Shown: positions 1-11,147 of the stretch, piece after piece
Layout of the letters: each line of letters begins with the position of its first letter
Position numbering within the stretch: position 1 is the first letter of the stretch
Position numbers and translations under genes: made by a program
Notes under the pieces: model-generated
The model's input: the letters and a program-made list of their open reading frames with translations, nothing else
What the model was told of the DNA's origin: nothing
The model's database searches: none
Origin: Aristolochia californica
Lineage: Eukaryota; Streptophyta; Magnoliopsida; Piperales; Aristolochiaceae
Assembly (NCBI GenBank): GCA_029961685.1
Contig: JARWKL010000008.1
Coordinates: forward strand, 15,595,981 to 15,659,980
Direction of reading: 5' to 3'
DNA length: 64,000 bases

Positions 1-3000
1 TAAGGGACTATATTTTTTTAAGAAAAGACTTATGAATTGGAAGTCACCACTCAGTAAAAATCCCATGCCTCCCCCTTTTCCAGATGATTGCAAAATCTAA
101 TATATAAAAACTAAAAGAGTTTAAAATTCCTAAAAGTTACATTGACTTTTTGGAATAATCTCTCTCAACAGTTGTGCATTTCAATTTAAGATGTATACTT
201 TTCTCTTAAATCAAAATTTGAGTTCTCACTTTCCATTTCTCTCGTAAACAAAAAGATAAGGCGTTTAAATCACAACAAAATGAAAATTTTATTTATCTAA
301 AGAAAAAATTTAAAACAATAACAAATGTAAGTAAGGAAAATTTATTCACTCACCACAAATGAACACAAAAGTTTTGTTATCCAAGTTTGGGAAATTCCAC
401 TAGTTCAACCCCAATAGCTCTGAATTTTATAAGAAAAAGATTTCTAATTGATTGTAAAACGTTTTAAATATGTATATGCATACTCGAAACATGTTAAAGA
501 TGTAAATGACCTATGGATCCAAACCATTTAATGGGAACAAAAAATTCTCATTAAATTTTCAAGTGAACGTGCGGTGGAATAAGTACCCGATTCAAACAAG
601 CCATTATTTTGCCCATTAACAAGAAGTTGATCTAACAATCATAGCTGATTGTAGAGAGCTTTATCGGTCAATCATGAATAACGGGCTAGTTTTTTTGTAA
701 GAAATGACTTAAGGATTTGGAGTTAATACTCTGTTAAAAATACCTTGCCTCCCCCTTTTCCCGATGATTGCAAAACCTAATATATAAAAACTTAAAGTTT
801 TTACAATCACTAAAAGTTACAAAGACTTTATGGAGTTTTCTCTCTCTACATTTTTGCATTTCCACTTTAGATGTATTCGTTTTTATTAAATCAAAACTAG
901 AGTTTTCGCTTTCCATTTATTTCATAAGCAAAAAGATAAGGCAAATAGGAAATGAAAATTTTAGAGTTTACATAGTGAAAAAGTTAAAAAAAATAAAAAA
1001 TGTAAGTAAAGAAAATTTATTAACACACCACATTGAAAAAAAAAATTTGTTATCCAAGTTTGGGAAATTCCACTAGTTCAATCCAAATAGCTTGAAATTC
1101 TATAAGAAAGATATTTCTAATTGTTCCTAACATAGTTCAAATATGGATATGCATGCTCGAAACATGTTAAATATGCAAATAATCTATGGATCCAAACCTT
1201 TTAAATCGAACAATAAATACTTATTAAATTCTCAAGTGAACGCCCAGTGGGATATTTACCTGAGTCAAACTAGCCCTTATTTTTCCCATTTTCAAAAGGT
1301 TGACCTTACAATCATAGACAATTGTAAAGTGATTTATCAGTCAATAAAGAGTAATGGGCTACATTTTTGTAAAAAATAACTTAAGGATTGAGAGTCAACA
1401 TTTTCCAGAGGATTGCAAAACCTAATATATAAAAAAAATGTTTACAATCCCTAAAAGTTACAGAGACTTTTTGGAATTATCTCTCTCTACATCTGTGCAT
1501 TTCCATTTTAAATGTGTACTTTTTTATTAAATTAAAACTTGTTGTTTCACTTTCCATTTATCTTGTAAACAAAATGGCAAATAAAAGTGAATTTATTAGA
1601 GTTTATGTAAGTAAAAAATTAAAAACAATAACAAATGTAAGTAAAGAAAATTTATTCACACACAACAAATGAACACTAAAGTTTTGTTTTCCAAGTTTGG
1701 GAAGTTCGACTAGATTAACCATAATAGCTTAGAATTTTATAAGAAAGAGATTTCTAATTGAGCCTAACATGTTTTAAATATGGATATGCATGCTTGAAAC
1801 ATGTTCAAGATGCAAATGACCTATGGATCCAAACCTTTTAAAGCAAACAACAAATGCTCATTAAATTCTCAAGTGAACGTGCGATGGGATATTTACTCGA
1901 GTCAAACAATCCATTATCTTCCCATTTAAAAAAAGTTGACCTAAAAATAATCGATGATTGGAAAGTGATTTATCAGCCAATCATGAGTAACGGGCAATAT
2001 TTTTGTGAGAAATGACTTATGGATTGGGAGTCAACACTCAGTTAAAAATACCCCACCTCTCCCTTTTCCCGTTGATTAGAAAAACAAATATATAAAAACT
2101 AAAAGAGTTTACAATCCCTAAAAGTTACATAGACTTTTTGGAATTATTTCTCTATACATTTGTGCCTTTCTATTTTGGATGTATATTTTTTTCTTAAATC
2201 TAAACTTGAGTTTTCCCTTTCCATTTATCTCGTAAAGAAAAAGATAAAGGCAAATGGAGATTGAAAATTTTAGAGTTTATGTATGTAAAAACTTATAAAC
2301 AATAACAAATGTAAGAAAAGAAAATTTATTCACCTACCACAAATGAAGACAAAAGTTTTGTCAACCATGTTTAGGAAATTCCACTAGTTCAACCCTAATA
2401 GGTTGGAATTTTATTGGAAAGAGATTTCTAATTGATCCTAACATGTTTTAAATATGGATATACATGCTTGAAACATGTTAAATATGCAAATGACCTATAG
2501 ATCACAACTTTTTAAAGCGAACAACAAATGCTCATTAAATTTTCAAGTGAATGTGTAGTGGATATTTACCCGAGTCAAACAAACCATTATTTTACCCATT
2601 TACAAAAAGGTAACCTACCAATCATAGATCATTGTAAAGTGGTTTATTAGTCAATCATGTGTAATGGGCTATATTTTTGTAAGAAATGAATTAAGGATAT
2701 GGAGACAACACTCACTTAAAAATCCCTTGCCTCCCCCCCTTTTCACGATGATTGCAAACCCTAATATATAAAACATAAAAAAGTTTACAATCCCTAAATG
2801 TTACATAGACTTTTTGAATTATCTCTCTCTACATTTGTACATTTCCATTTTAGATGTATACTTTTTTCTTAAATCAAAACTTAGGTTTTCACTTTCCATT
2901 TATCTTGTAAACAAAAAATAAGGCAAATAGATCATATCAAAATTAAAATTTTATTGTTTATGTATGAAAAAAATTAAAAACAATAAAAAATGTAAGCAAA

Positions 3001-4879
3001 GAAAATTTATTCACACACCACAAATGAACACATAAGTTTTGTTATCCAAGTTTTGGAAAACTAAAAGAATTTAAAATCCCTAAAAGTTACTGAGACTTTT
3101 TGGAATGATCTCTCTCTCCATTTGTGCATTTCCATTTTCAATGTAACCTTTTTGGTTAAATTAAAACTAGATTTTTCCCTTTCCATTTATCTGGTAAAAA
3201 AAAAAAGATAAGTCAAATAGAAAATGAAAATTTTAGAGTTTATGTATGGAAAAATTTAAAAACAATAATAAATCTTAGTGAAGAAAATTTAGTGACACAC
3301 CACAAATGAACACAAAAGTTTTGTTATCTAAGTTTGGGAAATTCGACTAGTTCGGCCCTATTCACTTGGAATATTATAAGAAAGAGATTTCTAACTGATC
3401 CTAACATGTTTTAAATATGAATATGCATGGTTGAAACATGTTAAGATGCAAATGACCTATGGATCCAATCCTTTTAAAGCAAACAAAAATTGCTCATTAA
3501 ATTCTCAAGTGAACTTGAGGTCGGATATTTACGTGAGTAAAACAAGCTATTATTTTGCCCATTTACAACAAGCTGACCTAACAATCATAGATGATTTTAA
3601 AGTGATTATCGGTCAATCATGCATAATGGGCTATATTTTTGTGAGAAATGATTTAAGGAATGGGAGTCAACACTCAGTTAAAAAATCCCCCGCCTCCCCC
3701 TTTTCCCGATGATTGCAAGCCCTAATATATAAAAAGTAAAAGAGTTTACAATCCATAAAAGTTACAAAGACTTTTTGGAATTATCTCTCTCTACATTTTT
3801 GCATTTCCTTTTTAGATGTATACTTTTTTCTTAAATCAAAACTTGAGTTTTCACTTTCCAAATATCTCATAAACAAAAAGATAAGGCAAATAGAAAACGA
3901 AAGTTTTAGAGTTTATGTATGGAAAAATTTAAAACAATAACAAATATAAGTAAAGAAAATTTAGTCACACACGCAAATGAACACAAAAGTTTTGTTATCC
4001 AAGTCTGGGAAATTCCACTAGTTCAACCTTACTCACTTGAAATTGTATAAGAACGATATTTCTAATTGATCCTAACATGTTTTAAATATGGATATGCATG
4101 TTTGAAACATGTTAAAGATGCAAATGGCCTATGGATCCAAACTTTTTAAAGTGAACAAAAAATGCTCATTAAATTGTCAAGTGAACTTGTTGTGGGATAT
4201 TTACCCGAGTCAATGAAACTATTATTTGCCCACTTACAAACAGCTGACCTAACAATCATAGATGATAGTAAAGTGATTTATCTGTCAATCATGCATAATG
4301 GGCTATACTTTTGTGAGAAATGACTTATGGATTGGGAGTCAACACTCAGTTAAAAATCCCCCGCCTCCCCCCTTTCCTGATGATTGCAAAACCTAATATA
4401 TAAAAACTACAAGAGTTTACAATCCCTAAAAGTTACAAAGACTTTTTGGAATTATCTCTCACTACATTTATGCATTTCCATTTTAGATGTGTACCTTTTT
4501 CTTAAATAAAAACTTCAGTTTTGAATTTCCAAATATCTCATATGCAAATAGATAAGGTGAATAGAAAATGAAAATTTTTAGAGTTTATGTATGGAAAAAA
4601 TTAAAAACAGAAAAATATAAATAAAGAAAATTTAGTCACACACCACAAATGAACTCAAAAGCTTTGTTATCCAAGTTTGGGAAATTTCAGTAGTTCAACC
4701 ATAATTGCTTGAAATTTTATAAGAAAGTTTTTTTATATATCTTAACATGTTTTAAATATGGATATGCATGCTTGAAACATTTTAAAGATGCAATGAGCTA
4801 TGGATCCAAACATTTTAAAACAAACACCAAATGCTCATTGAATTCTCAAGTTAACTTGCAGTAGGATATTTACCCGAGT
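1..4879 (+). repeat. Satellite array block 1 (about 670-bp unit, subfamily A)
   Basis: Head-to-tail copies of an AT-rich unit. The landmark GGATATGCATGCTTGAAACA recurs near 470 (variant), 1145, 1780, 2455, 3420, 4090 and 4758, about 640-675 bp apart except for one 964-bp step. Other conserved pieces are GATGATTGCAAAACCTAATA, a CTCCCCC tract and TTCCACTAGTTCAACCCTAA. The long step contains a partial duplication: sequence of about 2772-3058 restarts mid-unit at 3059 without completing the first unit. Short reading frames inside units are broken in most copies, so I see no gene. The block ends at the insertion of element A, which starts at 4880 and is preceded by the target pentamer CGAGT (4875-4879). 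Confidence 0.95.
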
Positions 4880-5586
4880 TGTTGGAAGACAGGGCCCAAA
4901 CCCACATGACCAAGGTAGACCCACATATCAAAGTGTATAAGAAGATGGGCCCAAGTCCATAAGAGCAAGGGAGACCCATGGATCCAAGAGAAATAGAAGA
5001 TGGGCTCAAGGCCCACAAGTCAAGGAGAAGCCCCATAAACCCACATACATTGATGGCAGGATAGTAAATAAAGGGTCGTCTCATAGAGATGGCATTGATA
5101 TAATTTTTTTAAAGTTCTAGGGTTAAAACCCTAAATCCTAAACCCTAAGTTCAGGGGTATTATTGTAATATTGTAGTTTCATAAATCTATAAATAGAGCT
5201 TCAAGGGGAGGGTAAGGAATAATCAATTCCATAACCCTTCTTCCTTCAGTTTTTAATATTAGTTAATAAATTAAATTTATTAAATATAATGTTTAAACAA
5301 ATACGTGCTTTTATACTATTAAAATTATAATCAAATTATAATTTTGTAATATCTAAATATGAAATAGTTATATAAAAAGGATATTATAAAATATTTATTA
5401 ACTTAATACTATTAGTAATATCAAAATAATATTAATTTATTAATTTAATTTATAAAAAGGAAAATATTTACACAAATACTTACTTTTATAATATCCAAAA
5501 ACTTAGTATAATTATTATATTAAAAATGTTTAAATTCTTTCCCTTTTTATCCATGAGCTAAATTCATGGAGTCTTGAAAATCAACT
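4880..5586 (+). mobile_element. 5' LTR of retroelement A, copy 1 (with AT-rich insert)
   Basis: The LTR begins TGTTGGAAGACAGGGCCC right after satellite pentamer CGAGT. It aligns along its length with the LTRs at 23634-24064 and 26290-28070. Copy 2 ends in TCAACA; here the end is TCAACT (5581-5586), so the terminal CA is mutated. A TATA-like sequence (CTATAAATAGAGC, about 5188) suggests the LTR promoter. Telomere-like CCCTAAACCCTAA strings near 5115-5150 are part of the LTR. An AT-rich stretch (5255-5534), absent from the other LTRs, interrupts it. No matching 3' LTR exists at this locus, because the element is fused to copia element B at about 11145. Confidence 0.88.
5255..5534. repeat. AT-rich insertion within element A LTR
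   Basis: About 280 bp of nearly pure A/T. The LTR at 23634-24064 instead has about 13 bp (CTCCCAATGGGTT). The insert contains an imprecise internal direct duplication: the segment around 5286-5330 resembles that around 5455-5500, sharing CAAATACNTNCTTTTATA. I could not find convincing terminal inverted repeats or a target duplication. It may be a degenerate MITE or a replacement by filler DNA. Confidence 0.6.
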
Positions 5587-6537
5587 TGGTATCAAAGCTT
5601 TGATTTTCAGGACTCGTTGTATGGTTTTTATTATTTAAGAAACCCGTTATTTTTTCTTTTCTCTTGTTGTCTTTTTTTACCCGTCATATTACTGTTATTT
5701 TTTTCTCAGCGTCATTGGAAGTAGAGTTTGATTTGTTAGACCCAGTTTTTTTCTTTCTTTTATCTGTCTCATACCCTTGTTTCTACATGGGTTTCTTCTT
5801 CTCAAGTTGAATTGGTTGGCCTTCGTCTTTCAAGTAGATTTTCAAATTACGCCGTCCTTGGCGCAGCTGCTATCCCTTAGTCTCTGGCGGCCTTTCCTAT
5901 GAAACCTTAATCCAAAAGATCTCAACCAGCGCTGGCAATATTTCACGTTGTTATAAATCAGGAAAACACGCTGCTGTTATTCATGATAATATTGTGGAAA
6001 GTCATAAATCCAAGCTCCTGCTGCGTTGTCCGGTTTCTATTCTAGTTCTCGTCGATTGCCTCCCGCTCTGCTGTCTCTCAGCCGTTCTGTGCTGGCATCA
6101 TCTTTAATCTTGCCAAATATAATCTTCAACAATAGTTCTGCTCGTTGGGAAGATTTGTTTCCATTTTTTAAGGTTGAAGACGATCCGCTCTCTAGTTGGC
6201 TATTGTCTCGCTCAGTTCGGAAGCAAGGAAGACGACCAGCCATTGCCGAAGAAGACGACGACGACTGCTCTGTTCAGAGCCGCACGGGGAAGACGACCAC
6301 TCTGTTTGGCGTCGTGTGTCTCTGGACTGTCTTCATCGAGAGTCCTTCGGCGCTGAGAAGGACTCACTGTAGCTGTCGGAAAGTTCCCTTCAGCTGGCTT
6401 CATTGTTGCTATTTTTGCGGAAATCACGGAGCTGACTCTGCTGCTCATCCCGCACTGCGCGTAAATCACTGGGTTGCCATTTTCGTCGGCTCTTCTCTAT
6501 GATCTCAAGCCATGTTGCTGTTTCGGAAGAAAGATAT
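5587..6537 (+). mobile_element. Internal region of retroelement A, copy 1 (5' portion)
   Basis: The region starts with TGGTATCAAAGC (5587-5598), one base different from the standard plant initiator tRNA-Met primer binding site TGGTATCAGAGC. The rest aligns with 24065-24971 of the complete copy. No gag, protease, integrase or reverse transcriptase motif is visible, so element A looks like a large non-autonomous LTR element. A 158-codon frame (6026-6502, ATG to TGA) is also open in the other copy (24466-24936, 156 codons), with two indels that are multiples of three. It resembles no protein I know, and many differences between the copies change amino acids, so I do not call it a gene. At 6537 the element is interrupted by the Harbinger insertion. 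Confidence 0.8.
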
Positions 6538-7446
6538 GGGGGGTTAGTCCCCCAAATTTAATTTTTGAAGTTCAAGTTCATGTCCAACATGAAGATCTTG
6601 TCGGTCATGTACATGAAGATCATCTTCACACTTGGTGTTAGTGTTGACGCCTTCATGTATAAGAAAACAGTTTCCAGTGAATATGCCTACTCATTAGAAA
6701 AACATAAAAAACAAGAGAATTCCTAAACCTGTACAGTACACTTATAATTACAACATAATTCTCAAACCCCAAATTAGGTAAAACATTCATTATTACTACA
6801 CGAATAACTTATTTAATGTATAATTAAATTATATTAATATATTTATTAATTGAATTAGATACGTTATTGTGCATTAATATGGTAATTATGTGAGCCAATA
6901 AAATACGCACATGATTAATTACAAGTAATAAATAAATAATGTTATAAATAAAAAAATGAAAGTAATATGTTTAGCTATTAATTTATTAATAACATATGAT
7001 ATACTATAGCCTAAAAATGAATGATTTAAGAGGAAAATTGATCTAATCATAACTTTAATACACTATATATTTATACGTAATATTACCGCTATTAAATCAC
7101 TAATATAATACAATAAATAAAAAATAAATATAATGAGTAAAAAAAGAATTATTTTATTAAAAACGTAATATGGCATAGTATTAATTAATAATATATTTCC
7201 ACAAAATTAAAATTAATCAATTGATCAAATGCATATTGTAACTAAATTTTATTTACCAGACTTAAATATCTAATTTAATATAGTAAAATTTTAATAAATA
7301 AAAAATATAAATAAATATACAACTTTATTACTAATGTAATAAAGTTTTATTGTAATAATCAGTTTGTGATTAGTATTAAAATCATCAAATGACAAGTTTA
7401 GTACATAAGAACAACACATGTTTAAAAACAATAAAAGATACAATCA

Positions 7447-7787
7447 TCAGTTATCATTCCACATGCAAGTCGCTATGTCATCTCGAAATTGTGCGGCTCT
7501 TGTGGATTCTAATGCACGCTGCATTCGAAAGCTTGTTACTTGGGTAACCTCTTCCACAAGACCATCGCTGTCTGTATCGTCTGTTGCATGTAATTGGACC
7601 CATCACCTCCTCCGCCGAACTCGTCATCTGAATCATCATCTTCCAAATCAAATATATCATTGTAATCCTCTCTACGTATATAATTGTGCAATATGCAACA
7701 AGCAATGACAATTTTTGTCTGCATCTTAAAAGAAAATGAAGGAGTGGCTTTCAACATTTGAAATCGAGTTTTTAAAGCACCAAAATC
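7447..7787 (-). pseudogene. Harbinger (HARBI1-like) transposase, C-terminal remnant
   Basis: Reading the minus strand from 7787, the frame gives FGALKTRFQMLKATPSF and then KMQTKIVIACCILHNYIRRE. That is the characteristic end of plant PIF/Harbinger DDE nucleases, with the conserved LHNYIR motif. An acidic linker (FDLEDDDSDDEF) follows. The first frame stops at 7536-7538. A one-base shift near 7550-7570 continues the homologous tail, ending with FRDDIATCMWNDN and TGA at 7447-7449. The fragment is about 110 residues; full transposases are about 350-450. The N-terminal DNA-binding part and the upstream catalytic aspartates are absent. The 5' edge coincides with a plausible splice acceptor, so this may be the last exon of an internally deleted gene. 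Its function is lost. Confidence 0.85.
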
Positions 7788-8493
7788 CTAACAATACCAT
7801 AAATCCTTAACCACTAAATACAGAGCACCAAACTCTAAAAACACTAAACCCTAACCCTAATAAAAAATTTAGACCCTAAACTGTAACACTAAATCCCACA
7901 ATTATGCACAAATCACCCCAAATTAGGCACTAAAACTAAAATTAAATCAAATACAACACTCATTTAATCAGAAAAAAAATTACCGTTTAGTCATACCTTC
8001 TGAAATTTGGGAAAAACCGAAGCCGATGGCTGAAATCAAAGCCGAATGGGAAAATTGATGCCAAATCAAAGTAGAAATTAAGAAATTGAAGCCCAAATGT
8101 CAAAATCGAAGAACACCGAAACAGAAATAGGGGAAATAGCAGGAAATCGGAAGGTATTTTGGGGGAAAAGATAATAGCGAGAGGGAGAAGAGAGTGAGAT
8201 GCCGAAAGGGAGAAGAGACAGAGAGAAGTGAGGGAGGCCGAGAGGGATAGGAGAGAGGGAGAAGCGGGCGGGAGTAGGGGTGGCTTCTAACCGAGCCGGT
8301 TCGTGAGCCTGCTCGGCTCGGTTCGATTCGTCATTTATCAAGCTCTAGCCGAGCTCAAGCACCGAAATCGGCTCTTTTACCTTAATGAGCCGAGCTCGAC
8401 CGAAGCTAGGTTCGGTTCGTTGGCTCGCGAGTCGGCTCGAAATTAGTCGGATCGGTATGAATCGGTAACAGGATCGTGAGCGAGAGAGAGGTT

Positions 8494-8870
8494 GGGGGGA
8501 GGGGGGGGGGGGGGGGGGGGGGGGCCGGGAATTTTTCCTCCCCCCTCGTCACCGCCGACCCCTCCCATCGGTTGTTGTCGCCGCCTCTACCGCCGTCGTA
8601 GCTATTCGCCGGCATCTATACCGTCATCGCAGTTGCTCGTCGGCCTCCTCTGTGGTCGTCCGTTCGATTTTTTCCTCTCCTCACCATCGCCTCTGTTTCC
8701 ATCCCCGCCGCTTCCGTCACTGCCGCTTCCGTCGCCGCCAACTCCGTTGTGGCCGTCATCCCCGACAATAGGTCCTCCCCGGCGCCGTAACCCCCTTCCC
8801 TCCGTGTCGTCTCGGCGGAAAACCAGAACAAGGGAGAAATAATCTCCCCCTTCCTCACGAGAAGATGATC
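8494..8870. other. G-run and GC-rich low-complexity segment inside the hAT
   Basis: A run of about 30 nearly uninterrupted G (8497-8524) is followed by a GC-rich stretch with CCG/GCC trinucleotide bias. Frames are open on both strands for 70-116 codons, but their products are proline-, glycine- or arginine-rich low complexity. The composition contrasts sharply with the surrounding AT-rich DNA. It could be a captured fragment of a genic 5' region, since such capture is known for plant DNA transposons. I cannot identify a source gene. Confidence 0.5.
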
Positions 8871-8888
8871 TCACACATGCGATTTCGC

Positions 8889-10141
8889 ACGTGCAAGATC
8901 ATAAAATAAAAAAAAAAAAAAAACTTTTTCCTCTGGAAAAAATTAAAAATAAATTTTATAGAAATAATTTTCTATAAACTAGTAGTGTCTCATGTTTTTT
9001 TAAACATTTTTTAATTGAAATTTTTTATTAAAAATTATATATTTTCTAAGTAAAATTTTTCGTACCAAGATGGCGTAGAAAACTGTATAGAAAAGTTTTG
9101 AATAAGTATTTAACAGCTGATGCTGTAATACTTTTAGCATAAAGCAATTTTTATTGCAATTTTGTGTTTGATATTTTATTTAATTAAAAATTTATCGATA
9201 AGTATAATAATATATTAGATTGATTATTAATTTTTATTTATTTCCCTAGAAGAGACAATAAAAGGTCCATTTAACTTTCCTAAGAAAATTTTAAAATATT
9301 TCCTGTAATTTTCTAATAAGTCACTAATAGTAATAAGATTTTATTTAAAGTTTTTTTTGGGAATATGTATCATAGGAAAAATATTTTTAGTTTTTCCTAG
9401 AATATAAATTTTTATCTAGGGGCACTAAGGAGGCCATAATAAATTATGGCCAGATTCAAAAATTACAAAACAAGCTAGACACCAATTGGAGTAAAAAATA
9501 TTAATATTGGTGCATTTTAATCCATCATTGAAATTCAATCCTAAACCTCCCCTATCATTATATTTTTTAAAAATGTATGCATAATTTTATATATAATTTA
9601 TTCAAAGCCACCCCTACGTGCGAGATCATAAACAAGGAAAAAAAAAACTCTTTGTCCCTTCCTCATGGCTCTTAAATAAATTGAAAAGATATTTTAGTAG
9701 AAATACGTTTCTAGAGACTATTAGTGGTTTTTTTAATAAATGTTGAAAAAACATTTTTAATAGAAATTAAGGGACCATTAGTGCCTCCTATTTTTACAAA
9801 ATATTTTTCTAATTATAAATTTTTTTTAAAAAATCATATAATTTTCCAAGTAAGATTTTCTTGCCAAGATGGGTTAGAAAACCATATAGAAAAATTTTGA
9901 ATAAGTATTTTACAGTTGATGATATAATACTTTGAGCATAAGGCAATTTTCATAGCAATTTTGTGTTTGACATTTTATGTGATTAAAAATTTATCGATAT
10001 GTATAATAATATATTAGATTAATTATTAATTTTTATTTATTTCCTTAGAAAAGAGGTCCATTTAACTTTCCTAAGAAAAATTTAAAATATTTCTTGTAAT
10101 TTTCTAGTAAGTCTGTAATAGTAATAAGATTTTATTTAAAG
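8889..10141. repeat. Direct duplication inside the hAT interior
   Basis: Segment 8889-9350 recurs at 9616-10141. Shared stretches include TTGAATAAGTATTT, TGCAATTTTGTGTTTGA, AATTTATCGATA and AGTAATAAGATTTTATTTAA, all in the same order. The second copy has extra sequence near its start. The two copies are separated by about 265 bp (9351-9615) with no gene. Confidence 0.8.
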
Positions 10142-11110
10142 AATTTATAGTTTTTATTTGGGTTATTGTAAATTGATAGTGATATTTTATTTAATTTTGT
10201 TGTGTTTGATTATTGTATGGAGTTTATTTATAATGTTATGCAGTGTATGGAGTGTTTAGATTATTTTATGGAGTGTATAAACAATTTCATGAAGTGTTTA
10301 TGGAATGTATAGACAATTTTATGGAGTGTTTATGGAGTGTTTATGCAGGTATTATGTATATTGATTATGCCCAATTTTAAGTAGAGGTTATGCCGAATTT
10401 TATACAAGTATTATATATATAGATTATACTCAATTTTAAGTAGAGGTTATGCTCAATCTTATACACATATTATATATATAAGTTATGCCCAATTTTATGT
10501 AGAGGTCATGCCCAATTTTATGTAAAATGTATGCATAATTTTATATACATTTTATTCGATATATATTTTTTAAAAAGTTTTAAATGTATGTTGAGGCTCG
10601 AGCTCGGCTCGAACTTGTTGGGCTCGAGCTCGATAACAATTTTGGGCTCGAGACGAGGCTCGGCTAGAAGCTCGGCTCGAAATATTTAAATCAAGCTCGA
10701 CTCGAACATAAGCAGGTTCGGGCTCGGCTCGGCTCGATGCTACCCCTAGGCGGGAGGTTCAGAGGGAGAGCGAGTCCAAGATGGAGAGAAGGACACCGAA
10801 AGGACATTCGCAGTGAGAGATGGACACCGTAGAGAGGGAGACCGGAGAGGGACGGTGGAGACGAGAGAGGGAGCAGAGAACGAGAGAGGGCTGCAGGAAC
10901 GAAATGGCAGAAAATGAGCGAGGGTGTGCAGCAGAGAGAGCCCCGCGATAGTGTCATGTACATTTCCACCGTTTACTCTTGGGACATGAACTCTTGAGTC
11001 ATGGATGATCATGCACATGACATGAAGTTTGGTGCTTCCTAACAACATCAGGACATGAACTGAGTAATGAGCCTGAAGTTAATGTCTTGAGTCATGTTGA
11101 CTAACCCCCC

Positions 11111-11144
11111 CATACATTGCCTTTCGGAAGCTGCTCTCACCTAG
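11111..11144 (+). mobile_element. Sliver of element A continuing after the Harbinger insertion
   Basis: ACATTGCC and GGAAGCTGCTCTC match 24972-25005 of complete element A. Similarity ends at CTAG (11141-11144). From about 11145-11148 the sequence instead matches the minus-strand copia element B near 45505. This is the fusion point between the two elements. Confidence 0.75.
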
Positions 11145-11147
11145 CTC

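Larger units (their letters stand above)
8275..10748. mobile_element. Non-autonomous hAT transposon with perfect 8-bp target duplication
   Basis: The element is 2474 bp and lies inside the Harbinger element. Left end TAGGGGTGGC and right end GCTACCCCTA are imperfect inverted repeats of hAT type. They are flanked by a perfect 8-bp duplication, GGCGGGAG (8267-8274 and 10749-10756). Both ends are packed with GGCTCG/CGAGCC/GAGCTCG motifs in both orientations (8290-8450 and 10590-10740), the usual style of hAT subterminal transposase-binding repeats. No transposase is present. The interior holds a G run and GC-rich segment (8490-8870), two direct copies of an AT-rich segment, and about three imperfect repeats of roughly 60 bp (10360-10520) built on ATGCCCAATTTTAAGTAGAG. 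The perfect target duplication suggests a fairly recent insertion. Confidence 0.9.
6538..11110 (-). mobile_element. PIF/Harbinger-like DNA transposon (disrupted, host of the hAT)
   Basis: The ends are inverted: GGGGGGTTAGTC at 6538-6549 and GACTAACCCCCC at 11099-11110. The related copy of element A at 24961-25003 has no insertion, which fixes the boundaries. The flanking trinucleotides are TAT (6535-6537) and CAT (11111-11113), a 3-bp target duplication with one change, fitting PIF/Harbinger. On the minus strand the body holds a transposase remnant (7447-7787). Upstream of it is a T-rich intron-like stretch with AAG|GTATG at about 7997 and an acceptor AG at 7788-7789. Upstream of that is a CT-rich 5'-UTR-like sequence (about 8000-8270, continuing after the hAT at 10749). 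Region 6560-7410 is AT-rich, with nothing recognised. Most of the transposase is missing, so the element is not autonomous. Confidence 0.8.

Noticed and set aside
768..1076. 102-codon frame in satellite unit
   Set aside because: Lysine- and phenylalanine-rich translation of AT-rich satellite. Neighbouring units carry stops in the same frame.
5108..5150. Telomere-like CCCTAAACCCTAA strings (also 7840-7880, 23880 and 27880)
   Set aside because: Only two to three imperfect units, embedded in LTR or transposon sequence that recurs elsewhere. Not a telomeric tract.
8492..8842. 116-codon frame starting with a glycine run
   Set aside because: Produced by the G-run and GC-rich low complexity. Overlapping frames on the other strand are equally open.
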